From Shinella lacus (GTDB lineage Bacteria; Pseudomonadota; Alphaproteobacteria; Rhizobiales; Rhizobiaceae), in the NCBI RefSeq assembly GCF_010994755.1, contig NZ_WHSB02000006.1, positions 248,001 through 312,000 of the forward strand: DNA of 64,000 nt, read 5' to 3'. Position 1 is the first letter of the stretch, and every line of letters begins with the position of its first letter. The notes under the pieces are model-generated. The model did no database searches and was not told where the DNA came from. It worked only from the letters and a program-made list of their open reading frames with translations. Below, piece by piece: positions 12,166 through 21,496 of this stretch. The translations under genes were made by a program, and so were the position numbers.

Positions 12166-12617
12166 AACATGTCGATATCTTCACGGACGGCGCCTGCTCG
12201 GGCAATCCCGGCCCCGGCGGCTGGGGCGCGGTGCTGCGCTATGGCGAGGTCGAGAAGGAAATGTCCGGCGGCGAGGCCGACACGACCAACAACCGCATGG
12301 AGCTGACGGCGGCGATGAGCGCGCTGTCCGCCCTGAAATCCCCCTGCGAGGTCGATCTCTATACCGACTCGAAATACGTCATGGACGGCATTTCCAAGTG
12401 GATTTTCGGCTGGAAGAAAAACGGCTGGAAGACCGCCGACAAGAAGCCGGTGAAGAACGGCGATCTCTGGCAGGCGCTCGATGAGGCGCGGCTGCGCCAC
12501 AAGGTCGAGTGGCACTGGGTGAAGGGCCATGCCGGCCACCCTGAAAACGAACGCGCCGACGAACTCGCCCGCCAGGGCATGGCGCCCTTCAAAGGCAAGC
12601 GCGCCGTCGGCGAATGA
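12162..12617 (+). CDS. rnhA: Ribonuclease HI
   Basis: Degrades the RNA strand of RNA-DNA hybrids. The 151-residue protein shows all catalytic residues: Asp in [14 protein letters not shown], Glu in NRMELTAAM, Asp in [10 protein letters not shown] and the final His/Asp in [13 protein letters not shown]. It overlaps thrB by four bases, so translation is coupled, an arrangement common in Rhizobiales. The 3' end overlaps the convergent neighbour by 29 bases. Confidence 0.97.
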   Translation: MKHVDIFTDGACSGNPGPGGWGAVLRYGEVEKEMSGGEADTTNNRMELTAAMSALSALKSPCEVDLYTDSKYVMDGISKWIFGWKKNGWKTADKKPVKNGDLWQALDEARLRHKVEWHWVKGHAGHPENERADELARQGMAPFKGKRAVGE

Positions 12618-13650
12618 AATCGACCCGCTCGCGGATGGCCGCGTTCGGCTCCTTGTCGAAAAGCGCCAGCAGCCCGTCCAGATTGTCGAGCCGGTCCCGA
12701 TGGGCGATCAGCCCGTCGGCCGCGATCTTGCGCACCGCGGTGGCCCTGTCCTGCGCCACCTGCCGCAACGTGCCCTCGACATCCGTCGCAATCCCGATCG
12801 GCCGGGTAACGAGCTTCGGCACGGAGGATGCGTGGCGGCCGGAATAGCCGGCTTCGATCTTCTGCGTCCTGCCGACCACGACCTCGGCTTGGCCGGACAT
12901 CAGCGTGCGCGCGGCAAGCGCCCGCACCAGATAGTGCCGCGCCGTCAGCAGTCTTGGAAGGGCGGCGTCAAGGCGATCCGACAGCAGCAGGAGCCGCATG
13001 ACGGGCGCAACCGCCTCGTCGGTCGATGTCGTCAGCCAGCAGAGGAGCGCGGGCCAGGTCTCGTCGCGGGTCAGCAGCGCGATGACCGGCGCTGCGAGAT
13101 CGATCCGGCCGCGGCGCTTCACATAGTGGTTGGCAATCATCGGCGCGATGCGTTGGGCCGCTGACAGCGGGATGGCGGGCGCAAGGCGCTCGAAGGCCGC
13201 GCGGCCGGCGGCGGCCACCTCCGGCACCCAGTCGTTGACCCGCAGCAGGAGCAAAGCGAGGCGGAAGGCCGTTCGCGGTGCATCGTCCAGCGCCTGAAGC
13301 GCGGTCTCGCGCACGAAGCCATCCGGGTGGCACAGGCGAAGCCATGCCGCTCCTCCCGGCGAAACGGTCTGGCGCGGCGTGTCGGGTGCGCTCTTGCGCA
13401 GCGCGAGCAGGCGGGTCAGCAGCGTCGGGGCCGGGTCCGAGGGGAGGCCATAGCGGAAGGATGCCGTGCACAAGCGCGCGACCTGCTGTGCCGCCTCCGG
13501 CGAAATGGGGTCGAGGTCGGCGAGAAGCGTATCGAGGGTGCCGGCATCGAGGCTGCCCGCACGTAGTGCCAGAATTGCGCCGTCAAGCCGGATGGCAAGG
13601 CCCGCAGGCACCCCTGCCGTGCTGCCCTTTCGCCACGTATTTTTCTGCAT
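12589..13650 (-). CDS. Conserved hypothetical protein with HEAT-like helical repeats
   Basis: About 353 residues, mostly alpha-helical and rich in Leu, Ala and Arg, with repeating blocks such as [18 protein letters not shown] and [17 protein letters not shown] that read like HEAT repeats. Rhizobial relatives beside rnhA are sometimes labelled DUF2336, but I cannot confirm that. No catalytic motif or signal peptide is visible. The start at 13650 (MQKNTWRKG) is one of three in-frame choices (also 13677 and 13704). It overlaps the end of rnhA tail to tail. Confidence 0.7.
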   Translation of the reverse strand: MQKNTWRKGSTAGVPAGLAIRLDGAILALRAGSLDAGTLDTLLADLDPISPEAAQQVARLCTASFRYGLPSDPAPTLLTRLLALRKSAPDTPRQTVSPGGAAWLRLCHPDGFVRETALQALDDAPRTAFRLALLLLRVNDWVPEVAAAGRAAFERLAPAIPLSAAQRIAPMIANHYVKRRGRIDLAAPVIALLTRDETWPALLCWLTTSTDEAVAPVMRLLLLSDRLDAALPRLLTARHYLVRALAARTLMSGQAEVVVGRTQKIEAGYSGRHASSVPKLVTRPIGIATDVEGTLRQVAQDRATAVRKIAADGLIAHRDRLDNLDGLLALFDKEPNAAIRERVDFIRRRRACL

Positions 13651-13747
13651 CCGCCGGTTCCTTCCGCAAGCCCGCATGGAAATGCCCGGGTGCTGCCCGG
13701 GCATTCTCGGCTCGTTGAAAGGATGACGGTCCGGCGACCGGCTCTAT

Positions 13748-14233
13748 TCAGAGCTGCTCGATCATCGCGGCGGCACCGGAGACGGTCGCCTGGCCGGGGC
13801 TTTCCTCGACGTTGAGGCTCTTCACCACGCCGTCCTCGACGAGCATGGAATAGCGCTTGGAACGCACGCCGAGCGTGCCGGCGGAAAGGTCGACCTCCAT
13901 GCCGAGCGCCTTGGTGAAGCCGGCGTCCCAATCGGCGAGGAAGCGCAGCTTGCCAGCACCGCCCGTGGAGTTCGCCCAGGCGCCCATGACGTGATGGTCG
14001 TTGACGGCGACGACGGCGATGTCATCCACGCCCTTGGCGAGGATCGCGTCGCGGTTTTCGAGATAGCCCGGCAGGTGGTTCAGCGAGCAGGTCGGCGTGA
14101 AGGCGCCGGGCACGGCGAAGAGCACGACGCGCTTGCCCTTGAACAGGTCCTCGGTCGAGATTTCAGCAGGACCGTCCGGCGTGCGCTCCTTGAGCTTGAG
14201 GTCGGGCAGCTTGTCTCCAACGGCAATGGTCAC
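13748..14233 (-). CDS. Peroxiredoxin (Prx5/hybrid type)
   Basis: 161 residues, matching the Prx5 family: the peroxidatic cysteine lies in PGAFTPTCSLNHLPGYL (about residue 48), and the HHVMGAWA and ADWDAGFTKALG segments are typical. It reduces hydrogen peroxide and alkyl peroxides using thiols. The GTG at 14233 (MTIAVGDKLPDL) is chosen over a longer frame because AGGGAG lies seven bases upstream and the family starts here. The DsbD-N-like gene lies upstream on the same strand. Confidence 0.93.
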   Translation of the reverse strand: MTIAVGDKLPDLKLKERTPDGPAEISTEDLFKGKRVVLFAVPGAFTPTCSLNHLPGYLENRDAILAKGVDDIAVVAVNDHHVMGAWANSTGGAGKLRFLADWDAGFTKALGMEVDLSAGTLGVRSKRYSMLVEDGVVKSLNVEESPGQATVSGAAAMIEQL

Positions 14234-14292
14234 GGGTCTCTCCCTGTCTGTATAGTAGGCTTCATTGCGGGTGACGGGACTATAGGCGACGG

Positions 14293-15084
14293 TCACTCGA
14301 TGGCAAGCGGGCTTTCCATCGTCTTCTCGCCGGAGCGCACCGTCAGGCGGATCGGATCTTTTTCAAGATCGAAAACCTTGGGCTTGTGCAGCACCGGCAC
14401 CTCCGCGACGAAGACGTCGCCATCGCGGCGGACGGGACCGGCCGCACCGAATTCGAAGGTGGAGGAACCGGAAAGGAAGACGTCGGGCAACTGGCCATCG
14501 GCCGGCGCCTCGAAGCGCACCGTCAGGCTCTTGTCGTCTGCCGCGAAACGCCCGGAGAGCGGCTTGAACCCGTCGCCCGATCCGCCCGGCAGCGTCGCCT
14601 CCGCATCGGCGATCGCCGTCTCCTCCAGCGGATTGGCAAAACTCTCGCCGATCGAATCCACCGTCAGCTCCGCCTGCACGGGAATACAGATGTCCTTGCA
14701 CACGCCGAGAAACACCGTCGCGGTGATCGTCCCGCCGGCCGCCTTGTCGAGCTTCAGCGGAAAGCGCACCGGCCTGTCGTAGCCGATATAGTGATTGTCC
14801 TGGTCGCCGAGCCGTTTTGGCGCGGGGAAGCCGACCGATTTCAACTCGGCCCCGCTGATCGCGATCGACGGCGGGATGCCGCTGCCGCCCGGATCGCGCC
14901 AATAGGTTTTCCAGCCGTCATGCAGGCGAATATCGATCATGGCGCGCACCACGCCGTCGGCGCCAGCCGGAAGGGCAACAAGGCGCACGTCGCCACCGGG
15001 CGTCTCGACCCATTGCGAGGTCGCGGCGGCGGCGGGCGAATGCAGAAAAATGAGCGCGATGGCAGCGGTTTGCAGGCGTTTCAT
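14293..15084 (-). CDS. Periplasmic DsbD N-terminal-domain-like protein
   Basis: 263 residues with a signal peptide (about residues 1-20, IFLHSPAAAA). The mature protein matches the N-terminal domain of thiol:disulfide interchange protein DsbD: DGWKTYWRDPGGSGIPP and the redox cysteine pair GVCKDICIPVQAEL. It lacks the membrane and C-terminal thioredoxin domains of full DsbD, so it is a stand-alone domain that presumably accepts electrons from another transporter. The peroxiredoxin gene follows 60 bases downstream. Confidence 0.85.
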   Translation of the reverse strand: MKRLQTAAIALIFLHSPAAAATSQWVETPGGDVRLVALPAGADGVVRAMIDIRLHDGWKTYWRDPGGSGIPPSIAISGAELKSVGFPAPKRLGDQDNHYIGYDRPVRFPLKLDKAAGGTITATVFLGVCKDICIPVQAELTVDSIGESFANPLEETAIADAEATLPGGSGDGFKPLSGRFAADDKSLTVRFEAPADGQLPDVFLSGSSTFEFGAAGPVRRDGDVFVAEVPVLHKPKVFDLEKDPIRLTVRSGEKTMESPLAIE

Positions 15085-15257
15085 GAAACGATATCTAGCG
15101 CCAGGGGCACCGGCTTTCCAGCAACAAAACCGTGCGGGTCCATCATAAAAGCTTGATCGCGCGCTTTCCTTCCATAACTTTCCTGCAAGGCTGGCATGCC
15201 GCGCCAGCGAAAAAGAACGCTTTTCATTTGGCGGTGAATTGGTAGGCTGTCCGCATT

Positions 15258-15863
15258 ATGGCTATGTCGGTTCTGAAAAACAGACGAGAACGCGGCTTCC
15301 TTGACGGTCAGTTCCTGATCGCCATGCCGGGCATGGCCGACTCCAATTTCTCCCGCACGGTGGTCTATATCTGCGCCCATTCCGATGACGGCGCGATGGG
15401 TTTCGTCATCAACCGGCCTCAGCAGCTGAGCTTCTCCGACGTGCTTCTGCACCTCGATCTGCTCGGCGAGGACGAGGTGATCCGCCTGCCGGGCTCCACG
15501 CTCGATTTCCCCATCCGCTGCGGCGGGCCGGTGGAAAGCGGCCGCGGCTTCGTGCTGCATTCGGATGATTACATGTCGGAATCCTCGATCCCGGTCAGCG
15601 ACGACATCTGCCTGACGGCGACGCTCGATATCGTGCGCGCCATTTCCCGCGGCCGCGGCCCGCAGAAGGGCCTGATGATGCTCGGCTATGCCGGCTGGGG
15701 GGCGGGGCAGATCGAAAACGAGATCGGCGCCAATGGCTGGCTGTCCTGCCCGGCGCAGGAAGAGCTGATTTTCGACACCAATCTCGACAGCAAATACGAG
15801 CGCGCGCTCGGCCTGATGGGCATCTCGCCCGCCATGCTTTCGGCCGAAGCCGGCCACGCCTGA
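15258..15863 (+). CDS. YqgE/AlgH family protein
   Basis: 201 residues, UPF0301 family. The N-terminal [25 protein letters not shown] followed by [10 protein letters not shown] and the later [13 protein letters not shown] and [14 protein letters not shown] are characteristic. The biochemical function of the family is not settled. An ATG two codons later (15264) is an alternative start. Divergent from the DsbD-N-like gene. Confidence 0.94.
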   Translation: MAMSVLKNRRERGFLDGQFLIAMPGMADSNFSRTVVYICAHSDDGAMGFVINRPQQLSFSDVLLHLDLLGEDEVIRLPGSTLDFPIRCGGPVESGRGFVLHSDDYMSESSIPVSDDICLTATLDIVRAISRGRGPQKGLMMLGYAGWGAGQIENEIGANGWLSCPAQEELIFDTNLDSKYERALGLMGISPAMLSAEAGHA

Positions 15864-15962
15864 CGCTTCCGCTTATTTCAGACATCTCTTTGGAACTTGT
15901 GCGGCTTTGCGCCGTTGTTTCGCCGCGTGAAAGAGCACGCCTCGAACAACAGGAGTACGACG

Positions 15963-16154
15963 GTGGGTAGCACGAGCGACAAGATCAAGGGCACCGCAAA
16001 CGAAGTTGCAGGCAAGGCCAAGCAGGCCGCCGGCAAGGCAGTGAACAGCCCCAAGCTGCGGGCAGAAGGCGCCGGCCAGGAAGCCAAGGGCAAGACCCAG
16101 AAGGCAGTCGGCAAGGCTAAGGACGCCGTCAAGGGCGCGGTCGACCGCCTCTGA
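15963..16154 (+). CDS. CsbD family stress-response protein
   Basis: 63-residue hydrophilic protein rich in Lys, Ala and Gly, matching CsbD ([20 protein letters not shown] and [15 protein letters not shown]). CsbD-like proteins are induced by general stress in many bacteria; the molecular role is unknown. It starts with GTG preceded by AGGAG at 15951-15955, which fixes the start. Confidence 0.92.
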   Translation: MGSTSDKIKGTANEVAGKAKQAAGKAVNSPKLRAEGAGQEAKGKTQKAVGKAKDAVKGAVDRL

Positions 16155-16262
16155 TGAACGGTAGATGGCACCACCGGTGTCATCAAGCGATAGCGATTGA
16201 AGCATACCCGTATCGACTTCGGCCGATGCGGGTACTCTCTGCGATGCCATACCGGGGACCTC

Positions 16263-17321
16263 ATGAAACTTTTCACCTGCCAGACCTGCGGCCAGACCAT
16301 CCATTTCGACAACCGCGTCTGCGTGCGGTGCGGCTCCTCGCTGGGCTTCCTGGCGCAGGATGTGACGCTGCATGCGCTGGTGCCGGAAGGCGAAGGTTTC
16401 TGGAAGATCGCGCCGAACGAAGGCGTCTACCGCTTCTGCGAAAATGCCGCGCACGACGTCTGCAACTGGCTGCTGCCGGCCGATAGCCCGCATGCCTTCT
16501 GCGAGGCCTGCCGCCACAATCGCATCGTGCCGACGACCGATCCGCACGGGCTGGAACGCTGGCGTCGCATCGGGCTCGCGCAGCACCATCTCTTCTATTC
16601 GATCCTGCGCTGGCGGTTGCCGCATCCGACCCGCGAGGAAGATCCGAACAGCGGCCTTGTCTTCGATTTCCTGGCCGACGAGGTCGATGCCGGCGGCAAT
16701 GTCGTCAATGCCGCCATGACCGGCCACGAGGCGGGCCTCATCAGCCTGCGCGCGGCCGAGGCCGACGACGAGGTGCGCGAGAGCGTGCGCGTCTCCATGG
16801 GCGAGCCCTACCGCTCGCTGCTCGGCCATTTCCGCCACGAGATCGGCCATTTCTACTGGTCGCAGCTCGTGCGCGACGATGCGACCCTGGAGGAGGCGAG
16901 GCGCCTCTTCGGCGACGAACGGCAAGACTATGCCGCCGCCCTTCAGCGCAACTACGAGCAAGGCCCGCCCGCCGACTGGCAGAATTATTTCATCAGCACC
17001 TATGCGAGCAGCCACCCGGCCGAGGACTTCGCGGAATGCTGGGCGCACTTCTTCCACATCGTCGATACGCTGGAAACCGCCCGCGCCTTCGGCCTCAACA
17101 CCGATCCCAAGGGCCACGAGGAATTGGAAGCCGAAGTGACCTTCGACCCCTACCGCGCGCCCAACGCCGGCCGCCTCGTCGAATCCTGGATCCCCCTCAG
17201 CGTGGCCCTCAACGCCATCCAGCGCTCCATGGGCCAGCCCGACAGCTACCCCTTCGTCCTGCCGCCGCCGGTCGTGGAAAAACTCGATTTCATCAACCGG
17301 CTGGTGAGGAAGAGCGAATAG
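16263..17321 (+). CDS. Putative zinc-binding metallopeptidase with N-terminal zinc ribbon
   Basis: 352 residues. An N-terminal zinc ribbon (CQTCG and CVRCG, about residues 6-23) is followed by further cysteine pairs around residues 60-80 and a gluzincin-like HExxH motif, HEIGHFYW, at about residue 193; ASSHPAEDFAECWAHFFH supplies a likely third ligand. This matches the putative zinc-binding metallopeptidase family found in alphaproteobacteria; the substrate is unknown. The last codons and stop (AGCGAATAG) lie inside a short repeat. Confidence 0.88.
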   Translation: MKLFTCQTCGQTIHFDNRVCVRCGSSLGFLAQDVTLHALVPEGEGFWKIAPNEGVYRFCENAAHDVCNWLLPADSPHAFCEACRHNRIVPTTDPHGLERWRRIGLAQHHLFYSILRWRLPHPTREEDPNSGLVFDFLADEVDAGGNVVNAAMTGHEAGLISLRAAEADDEVRESVRVSMGEPYRSLLGHFRHEIGHFYWSQLVRDDATLEEARRLFGDERQDYAAALQRNYEQGPPADWQNYFISTYASSHPAEDFAECWAHFFHIVDTLETARAFGLNTDPKGHEELEAEVTFDPYRAPNAGRLVESWIPLSVALNAIQRSMGQPDSYPFVLPPPVVEKLDFINRLVRKSE

Positions 17322-17370
17322 GGAGTTGCGAATAGCGAATAGGCGATAAACCACAATTCGCTATTCTCTC
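17312..17370. repeat. Short palindromic repeat at the end of the zinc peptidase gene
   Basis: Contains GCGAATAGGGAGTTGCGAAT, a second GAATAGCGAATAG, and the inverse ATTCGCTATTC about 20 bases further on. The same words recur in the inverted repeat at 33699-33780, so this is a dispersed intergenic element. It supplies the stop codon of the upstream gene and reaches to the end of the convergent GGDEF-EAL gene. Confidence 0.7.
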
Positions 17371-20281
17371 ACGCCCGCTTCATCAGCGGAAAACGCTCCT
17401 TCAGCAGGCGCTGTACCGAATCGTAGCCGATCGGGGGGCCGAAGAGGTAGCTCTGGCCGAATTCGCAGCCCATGTTGCCGAGTTCGATCGCGTCCTCTTC
17501 GGATTCGATGCCTTCGGCGACGACCTGCATTTCCAGTTCCCGCGCCATCGAGATGACGGAGCGCAGCAGCACGGGGCGCTTGTCGGAGGCGTCGCGCACC
17601 AGCGCCTTGTCGAGCTTGATCGTGTCGAAGGGGAAGCGGGTGAGGTAGGAGAGCGAGGAGTGGCCCGTGCCGAAATCGTCGAGCGCCAGGCCGAGGCCGA
17701 CATCCTTGAGCTTGTTGAGGATGAGGCGGCCCTGTTCCGGGTTCTCCATCACCACGGATTCGGTGAGTTCCAGCTTCAGCTTGTGCGGCTCGCAGCGCGT
17801 CTTGGCGAGTGCCGCGCGCACGTCGTTGTAGAGCTCGTTATTGAGGAGCTGGGCGCTGGAGAGGTTGACGGAGACGAAGATCGGCAACTCGCCGGTCTGG
17901 AGCTGCCAGTCCATCAGGTCGCTCGCCGCCTTGTCGAAGGCGAAGAGGCCGAGCTGATTGATGAGGTCGGAGGCTTCCGCGATCGGGATGAATTCCGTCG
18001 GCGAGATGTTGCCGCGCTTGGGGTGGTCCCAGCGCATCAGCGCCTCGAAGCCGGCGATCTCGGCATCCGAGAGGCGGACAATCGGCTGGTAGACGAGCGA
18101 GAGTTCCTTGCGCTCGATGGCGCGGCGGAGATCCGTCTCGATCTGCAGGCGATCGGCGCCGAAGGTGCGGAAGGCGGGGCGGAACGGCTCGACGCGGTTG
18201 CCGCCGGCCTTTTTCGCCCGGTACATGGCAAGCTCAGCGTCGTTGAGCAGGCCCGCCGCATCCTCCTGCTGGTCCACCCAGGAGACGAGGCCGATCGAGG
18301 CCGTCAGGATGATCTCGCGGCCGCCGAAATTGATCGGCACCATGATGGCCTTGCTGACGGCATCCGCAAAATCCGCCACCTTGGCAGGGTCGCGCTCCGA
18401 CATCAGGATCAGGCCGAACTGGTCGCCGGCCAGCCGCGCCAGCGTGTCCTGCGGCTTCAGGAGACGGCGCAGGCGGCGGGTCAGCGCGATGAGGATGTTG
18501 TCGCCCGCAGCAATGCCGAGCGCATCGTTGACCTGCTTGTAGCGGTCGATGTCGATGGTCAGCACCGTCGGGCGGACGTTTTCCGAGCTGGCGGTCAGGG
18601 CGAGGACCGATTGCAGGCGATCGAGGAAGACCTGGCGGTTCGGCAGGCCCGTGAGGTTGTCGTGCAGCGCGTCCTGCAAAAGACGGTCGACGGAATTGCG
18701 CTGCTCGGTGATGTCGATGATCGTGCCGACGCAGCGGATGATCTCGCCGTTGGCGCCGAGCACAGGCCGGGCGCGGATCGACAGCCAATGGTAATGGCCA
18801 TCCTCGGCACGCACGCGAAACTGATGGTTGAGCCGGCCCTTGCGGTGTTCCAGCAGCACATCGAGCGTCGCGCGAAAACGGTCGCGGTCGTCCGGGTGGA
18901 GGCGCGGCAGCCAGTTGCGCGCCGGGCCATGCATGACGCCGGGCGCAAGGCCGAGCTGGATGGAGATATCGGGAATGGTGACGACGCGGTCGCGCGCCAC
19001 GTCCCAATCCCAGACCGTATCGCCAGAGCCCGTTAACGCCAGCGACTGGCGTTCGAGATCGGAAAACAGGCCCTGGCTATAGGCGCCGCCGGCAAAGGCA
19101 TGCTGCATCACGGTGAAGCCGATGAGAAGCACGATCAGCACGAGGCCGCCGCCAAGGGCTGGCTGGATGATGTCGTTGTTGAGCTGCCCCGTTACCGTCA
19201 GCCAGGCGCCGAACAGCCAGACGAGGATCAGCGCCCAGGCGGGCACCAGCAGGATCGCGCGGTCGTAGCGGTTGAAGCCGAGATAGGCGATGAGCACGAT
19301 GCCGACGGAACCGGTGAGCGCGAAGGACAGGCGGGCGATGCCGGACGCGATCGGCGGATCATAGATCGCCACGCCGAACAGCAGACCGAGGCCGAGGATC
19401 CAGGCGAGCGTCGCGTAGGAGAGATGCGCGTGCCAGCGGTTGAGGTTCAGGTAAGTGAACAGGAACACCACGAGGCCGGCGGCCAGGAAGACTTCCGTGC
19501 CCGCGCGCCATATTCGCTCGTCGCCGGCCGTTATGCTGATGAGCTTCGACAGGAAGCCGAAATCGACGCAGATATAGCCGAGCACCGCCCAGGCGAGCGC
19601 CGCCGTCGCCGGCAGCATGGAGGTGCCCTTCACCACGAAGAGGATGGTGAGGAACACCGCGAGCAGGCCGGCAATGCCGAGCACGATGCCGCGATAGAGC
19701 GTGAAGGCGTTGACCGTGTCCTTGTAGGCGTCCGGCTCCCAGAGATAGATCTGCGGCAGGTCGGGCGTCGCGAGTTCCGCGACGAAGGTGACGACCGAGC
19801 CGGGGTTGAGCGTGATGCGGAAGACGTCCGCCTCTTCGCTCGGCTGCCGGTCTAGCGCAAAGCCTTCGCTCGGCGTGATCGAGATGATGCGTTTGGCGCC
19901 GAGGTCCGGCCAGAACAGTTTCGACTGCACGAGGCGGAAGTGCGGCGCGACGATCACGCGGTCGATCTGCTCTTCCGAGACATTGGCGAGCGCGAAGACG
20001 GCCCAGTCGCCCTGGTGATCCTCAGAGGTGGCGCGCACCTCGATGCGGCGCACGATGCCGTCCGTGCCCGGCGCCGTGGAAACCTGGAAGGCCTCGCCGC
20101 GGCCGGTATAGATCTCGGTGGTGGCGGTCAGGTCGAGCGCGGTGTCGTCACGGGAGATCTTGACGGGCTCGACGGCATGGGCGGGCAGCCCCAGCGCGCC
20201 GACGAGCATCGTCACGGCGAGGAGAACGAGGGCAAGCAACCGGCTGGCACGCAGCGTTTGCTGCACGGATGGAGGCATCAT
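17369..20281 (-). CDS. Membrane sensor with PAS, degenerate GGDEF and EAL domains (c-di-GMP phosphodiesterase)
   Basis: About 970 residues. A signal peptide (to about residue 37) leads to a periplasmic beta-rich sensor resembling 7TMR-DISM, seven or so membrane helices (about 190-405), a PAS/PAC module (about 425-540), GGDEF (about 545-710) and EAL (about 725-960). The GGDEF motif is AGDQF, so cyclase activity is doubtful. The EAL domain keeps its catalytic set: EALMRW, DDFGTGHSSLSYL, KLDKALVRD and VVAEGIESEEDA. Net activity is therefore probably c-di-GMP breakdown, with GGDEF perhaps a GTP sensor. The start is one of the tandem ATGs at 20281/20278. Confidence 0.92.
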   Translation of the reverse strand: MMPPSVQQTLRASRLLALVLLAVTMLVGALGLPAHAVEPVKISRDDTALDLTATTEIYTGRGEAFQVSTAPGTDGIVRRIEVRATSEDHQGDWAVFALANVSEEQIDRVIVAPHFRLVQSKLFWPDLGAKRIISITPSEGFALDRQPSEEADVFRITLNPGSVVTFVAELATPDLPQIYLWEPDAYKDTVNAFTLYRGIVLGIAGLLAVFLTILFVVKGTSMLPATAALAWAVLGYICVDFGFLSKLISITAGDERIWRAGTEVFLAAGLVVFLFTYLNLNRWHAHLSYATLAWILGLGLLFGVAIYDPPIASGIARLSFALTGSVGIVLIAYLGFNRYDRAILLVPAWALILVWLFGAWLTVTGQLNNDIIQPALGGGLVLIVLLIGFTVMQHAFAGGAYSQGLFSDLERQSLALTGSGDTVWDWDVARDRVVTIPDISIQLGLAPGVMHGPARNWLPRLHPDDRDRFRATLDVLLEHRKGRLNHQFRVRAEDGHYHWLSIRARPVLGANGEIIRCVGTIIDITEQRNSVDRLLQDALHDNLTGLPNRQVFLDRLQSVLALTASSENVRPTVLTIDIDRYKQVNDALGIAAGDNILIALTRRLRRLLKPQDTLARLAGDQFGLILMSERDPAKVADFADAVSKAIMVPINFGGREIILTASIGLVSWVDQQEDAAGLLNDAELAMYRAKKAGGNRVEPFRPAFRTFGADRLQIETDLRRAIERKELSLVYQPIVRLSDAEIAGFEALMRWDHPKRGNISPTEFIPIAEASDLINQLGLFAFDKAASDLMDWQLQTGELPIFVSVNLSSAQLLNNELYNDVRAALAKTRCEPHKLKLELTESVVMENPEQGRLILNKLKDVGLGLALDDFGTGHSSLSYLTRFPFDTIKLDKALVRDASDKRPVLLRSVISMARELEMQVVAEGIESEEDAIELGNMGCEFGQSYLFGPPIGYDSVQRLLKERFPLMKRA

Positions 20282-20334
20282 TGAAACTGCATTGTCCTTA
20301 GGTACGGCCCAGTCCTGTCGCGCCCGGGTGCCGC

Positions 20335-20928
20335 TCAAGACCGCCTGTCGGCCGCCAGAAGCGAGTACATCACGTGGTCGCGCCACTCCCCGTTTATCTT
20401 CAGATACTCCCGAAGGTAGCCTTCCTGTTGAAAGCCGGCCTTTTCAAGGAGACGGATGCTTCTTGTATTGTCTGGAATACAGGCTGCCTCGATACGGTGC
20501 AACTGAAGGCTCGAAAAGATATAGGGTATGGCCAGTTTCAGGGCACCGAACATGTGGCCGTGGCCCGCATGGCGCTCGCCCATCCAGTAGCCGATCATGC
20601 AGCATTGCGCCGCCCCGCGCCTGATATAGCCGATGGTCAGCCCGCCCAGCAGCACCTTTTCCTCCCGCTCGAACATCAAAAGCGGCACGGCCTGGCCCGA
20701 TGAAAATTCCTGTTCATTTCTGATGACGCGCGCCCGAAACGAGCTCTCCGTCAGCTCGTCCCCACGCCATGTCGGCTCCCACGGTTCGAGAAACCGCCGG
20801 CTCTCCGAGCGCAGCTGATACCATTGCCGGTAATCCTGGAAACGGGGCAGGCGAAGCAGATGGCGATCGCTGGCAAGCTCGAGGGTCTCGGACTGCCGGG
20901 ACAGAAACCGAAATACCGACCTTGTCAT
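20335..20928 (-). CDS. GNAT acetyltransferase, RimJ-like
   Basis: 197 residues of the RimJ/RimL class. Visible features are the substrate-side RRFLEPWEPTWR, the beta-strand IGYWMGERHAGHGHM with the acetyl-CoA loop, and the C-terminal LHRIEAACIPDNTRSIRLLEKAGFQQEGYLREY, which is diagnostic. RimJ acetylates the N-terminus of ribosomal protein S5 in E. coli; the target here is inferred only. GGAGG lies six bases before the ATG. In related genomes this gene usually lies close to the M16 peptidase gene; here about 2 kb of foreign-looking DNA intervenes. Confidence 0.93.
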   Translation of the reverse strand: MTRSVFRFLSRQSETLELASDRHLLRLPRFQDYRQWYQLRSESRRFLEPWEPTWRGDELTESSFRARVIRNEQEFSSGQAVPLLMFEREEKVLLGGLTIGYIRRGAAQCCMIGYWMGERHAGHGHMFGALKLAIPYIFSSLQLHRIEAACIPDNTRSIRLLEKAGFQQEGYLREYLKINGEWRDHVMYSLLAADRRS

Positions 20929-21071
20929 TCAAACCTCCGCGCACGCCAGCCCTGAGGCACGCCATCGGGTGAGAGTATGACAGCGGGCGGGACCGCGTCA
21001 AATGGTGTTGGTGGGGAGAGGGTGGGTGGCTGGTTTGCGCCAATTTGCGGACTTTGAGTTTGCTGTCGCGA

Positions 21072-21317
21072 CTACGCCTGTTGTGTTTTTCTTTTCCGTC
21101 GATGCGAGAGCAATGTATGCGAGGCCTCTTGGGCGGTTGGAAGTGGACGCTCGGTCCGCAATATATGAAACGCGCCGCAGTTCTCATCAGGGCAGCCACA
21201 GGAAACCACGTCAACGTGGTGTTTGGTTTTTCCCGCTCGCTTTTGCATGGCGTACATGCGCTCTTCGCTTTTGATGGTGTCAATGATCGCACCACGCTTC
21301 AGGAATTTCCCAGCCAT
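21072..21317 (-). CDS. Small Cys/His-containing hypothetical protein
   Basis: 81 residues: a basic N-terminus (MAGKFLKRGAIIDTIKSEER), then VVSCGCPDENCGAFHIL with three cysteines and a histidine that could bind zinc, and a very basic tail (SHRRKRK). Its composition looks protein-like, unlike the overlapping frames, and GGGG stands about nine bases before the ATG. I do not recognise the family. It sits in the lower-GC patch between the acetyltransferase and M16 genes. Moderate doubt that it is expressed. Confidence 0.42.
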   Translation of the reverse strand: MAGKFLKRGAIIDTIKSEERMYAMQKRAGKTKHHVDVVSCGCPDENCGAFHILRTERPLPTAQEASHTLLSHRRKRKTQQA

Positions 21318-21496
21318 GCTTTGTTGCCCCGATTATTTTTTTGTCTACGCCAAAATGACAGCACGAAAGAACGTCTGCAATGGGCCGATATCGGCCTCTT
21401 CATTGGGCAGGGGCGCACCAATAGCGGTCATTGCATCGGCAACTACATGAGGTATCGTTCGACATCCCGCACACTGCAAATCGATATTTAGACCGG

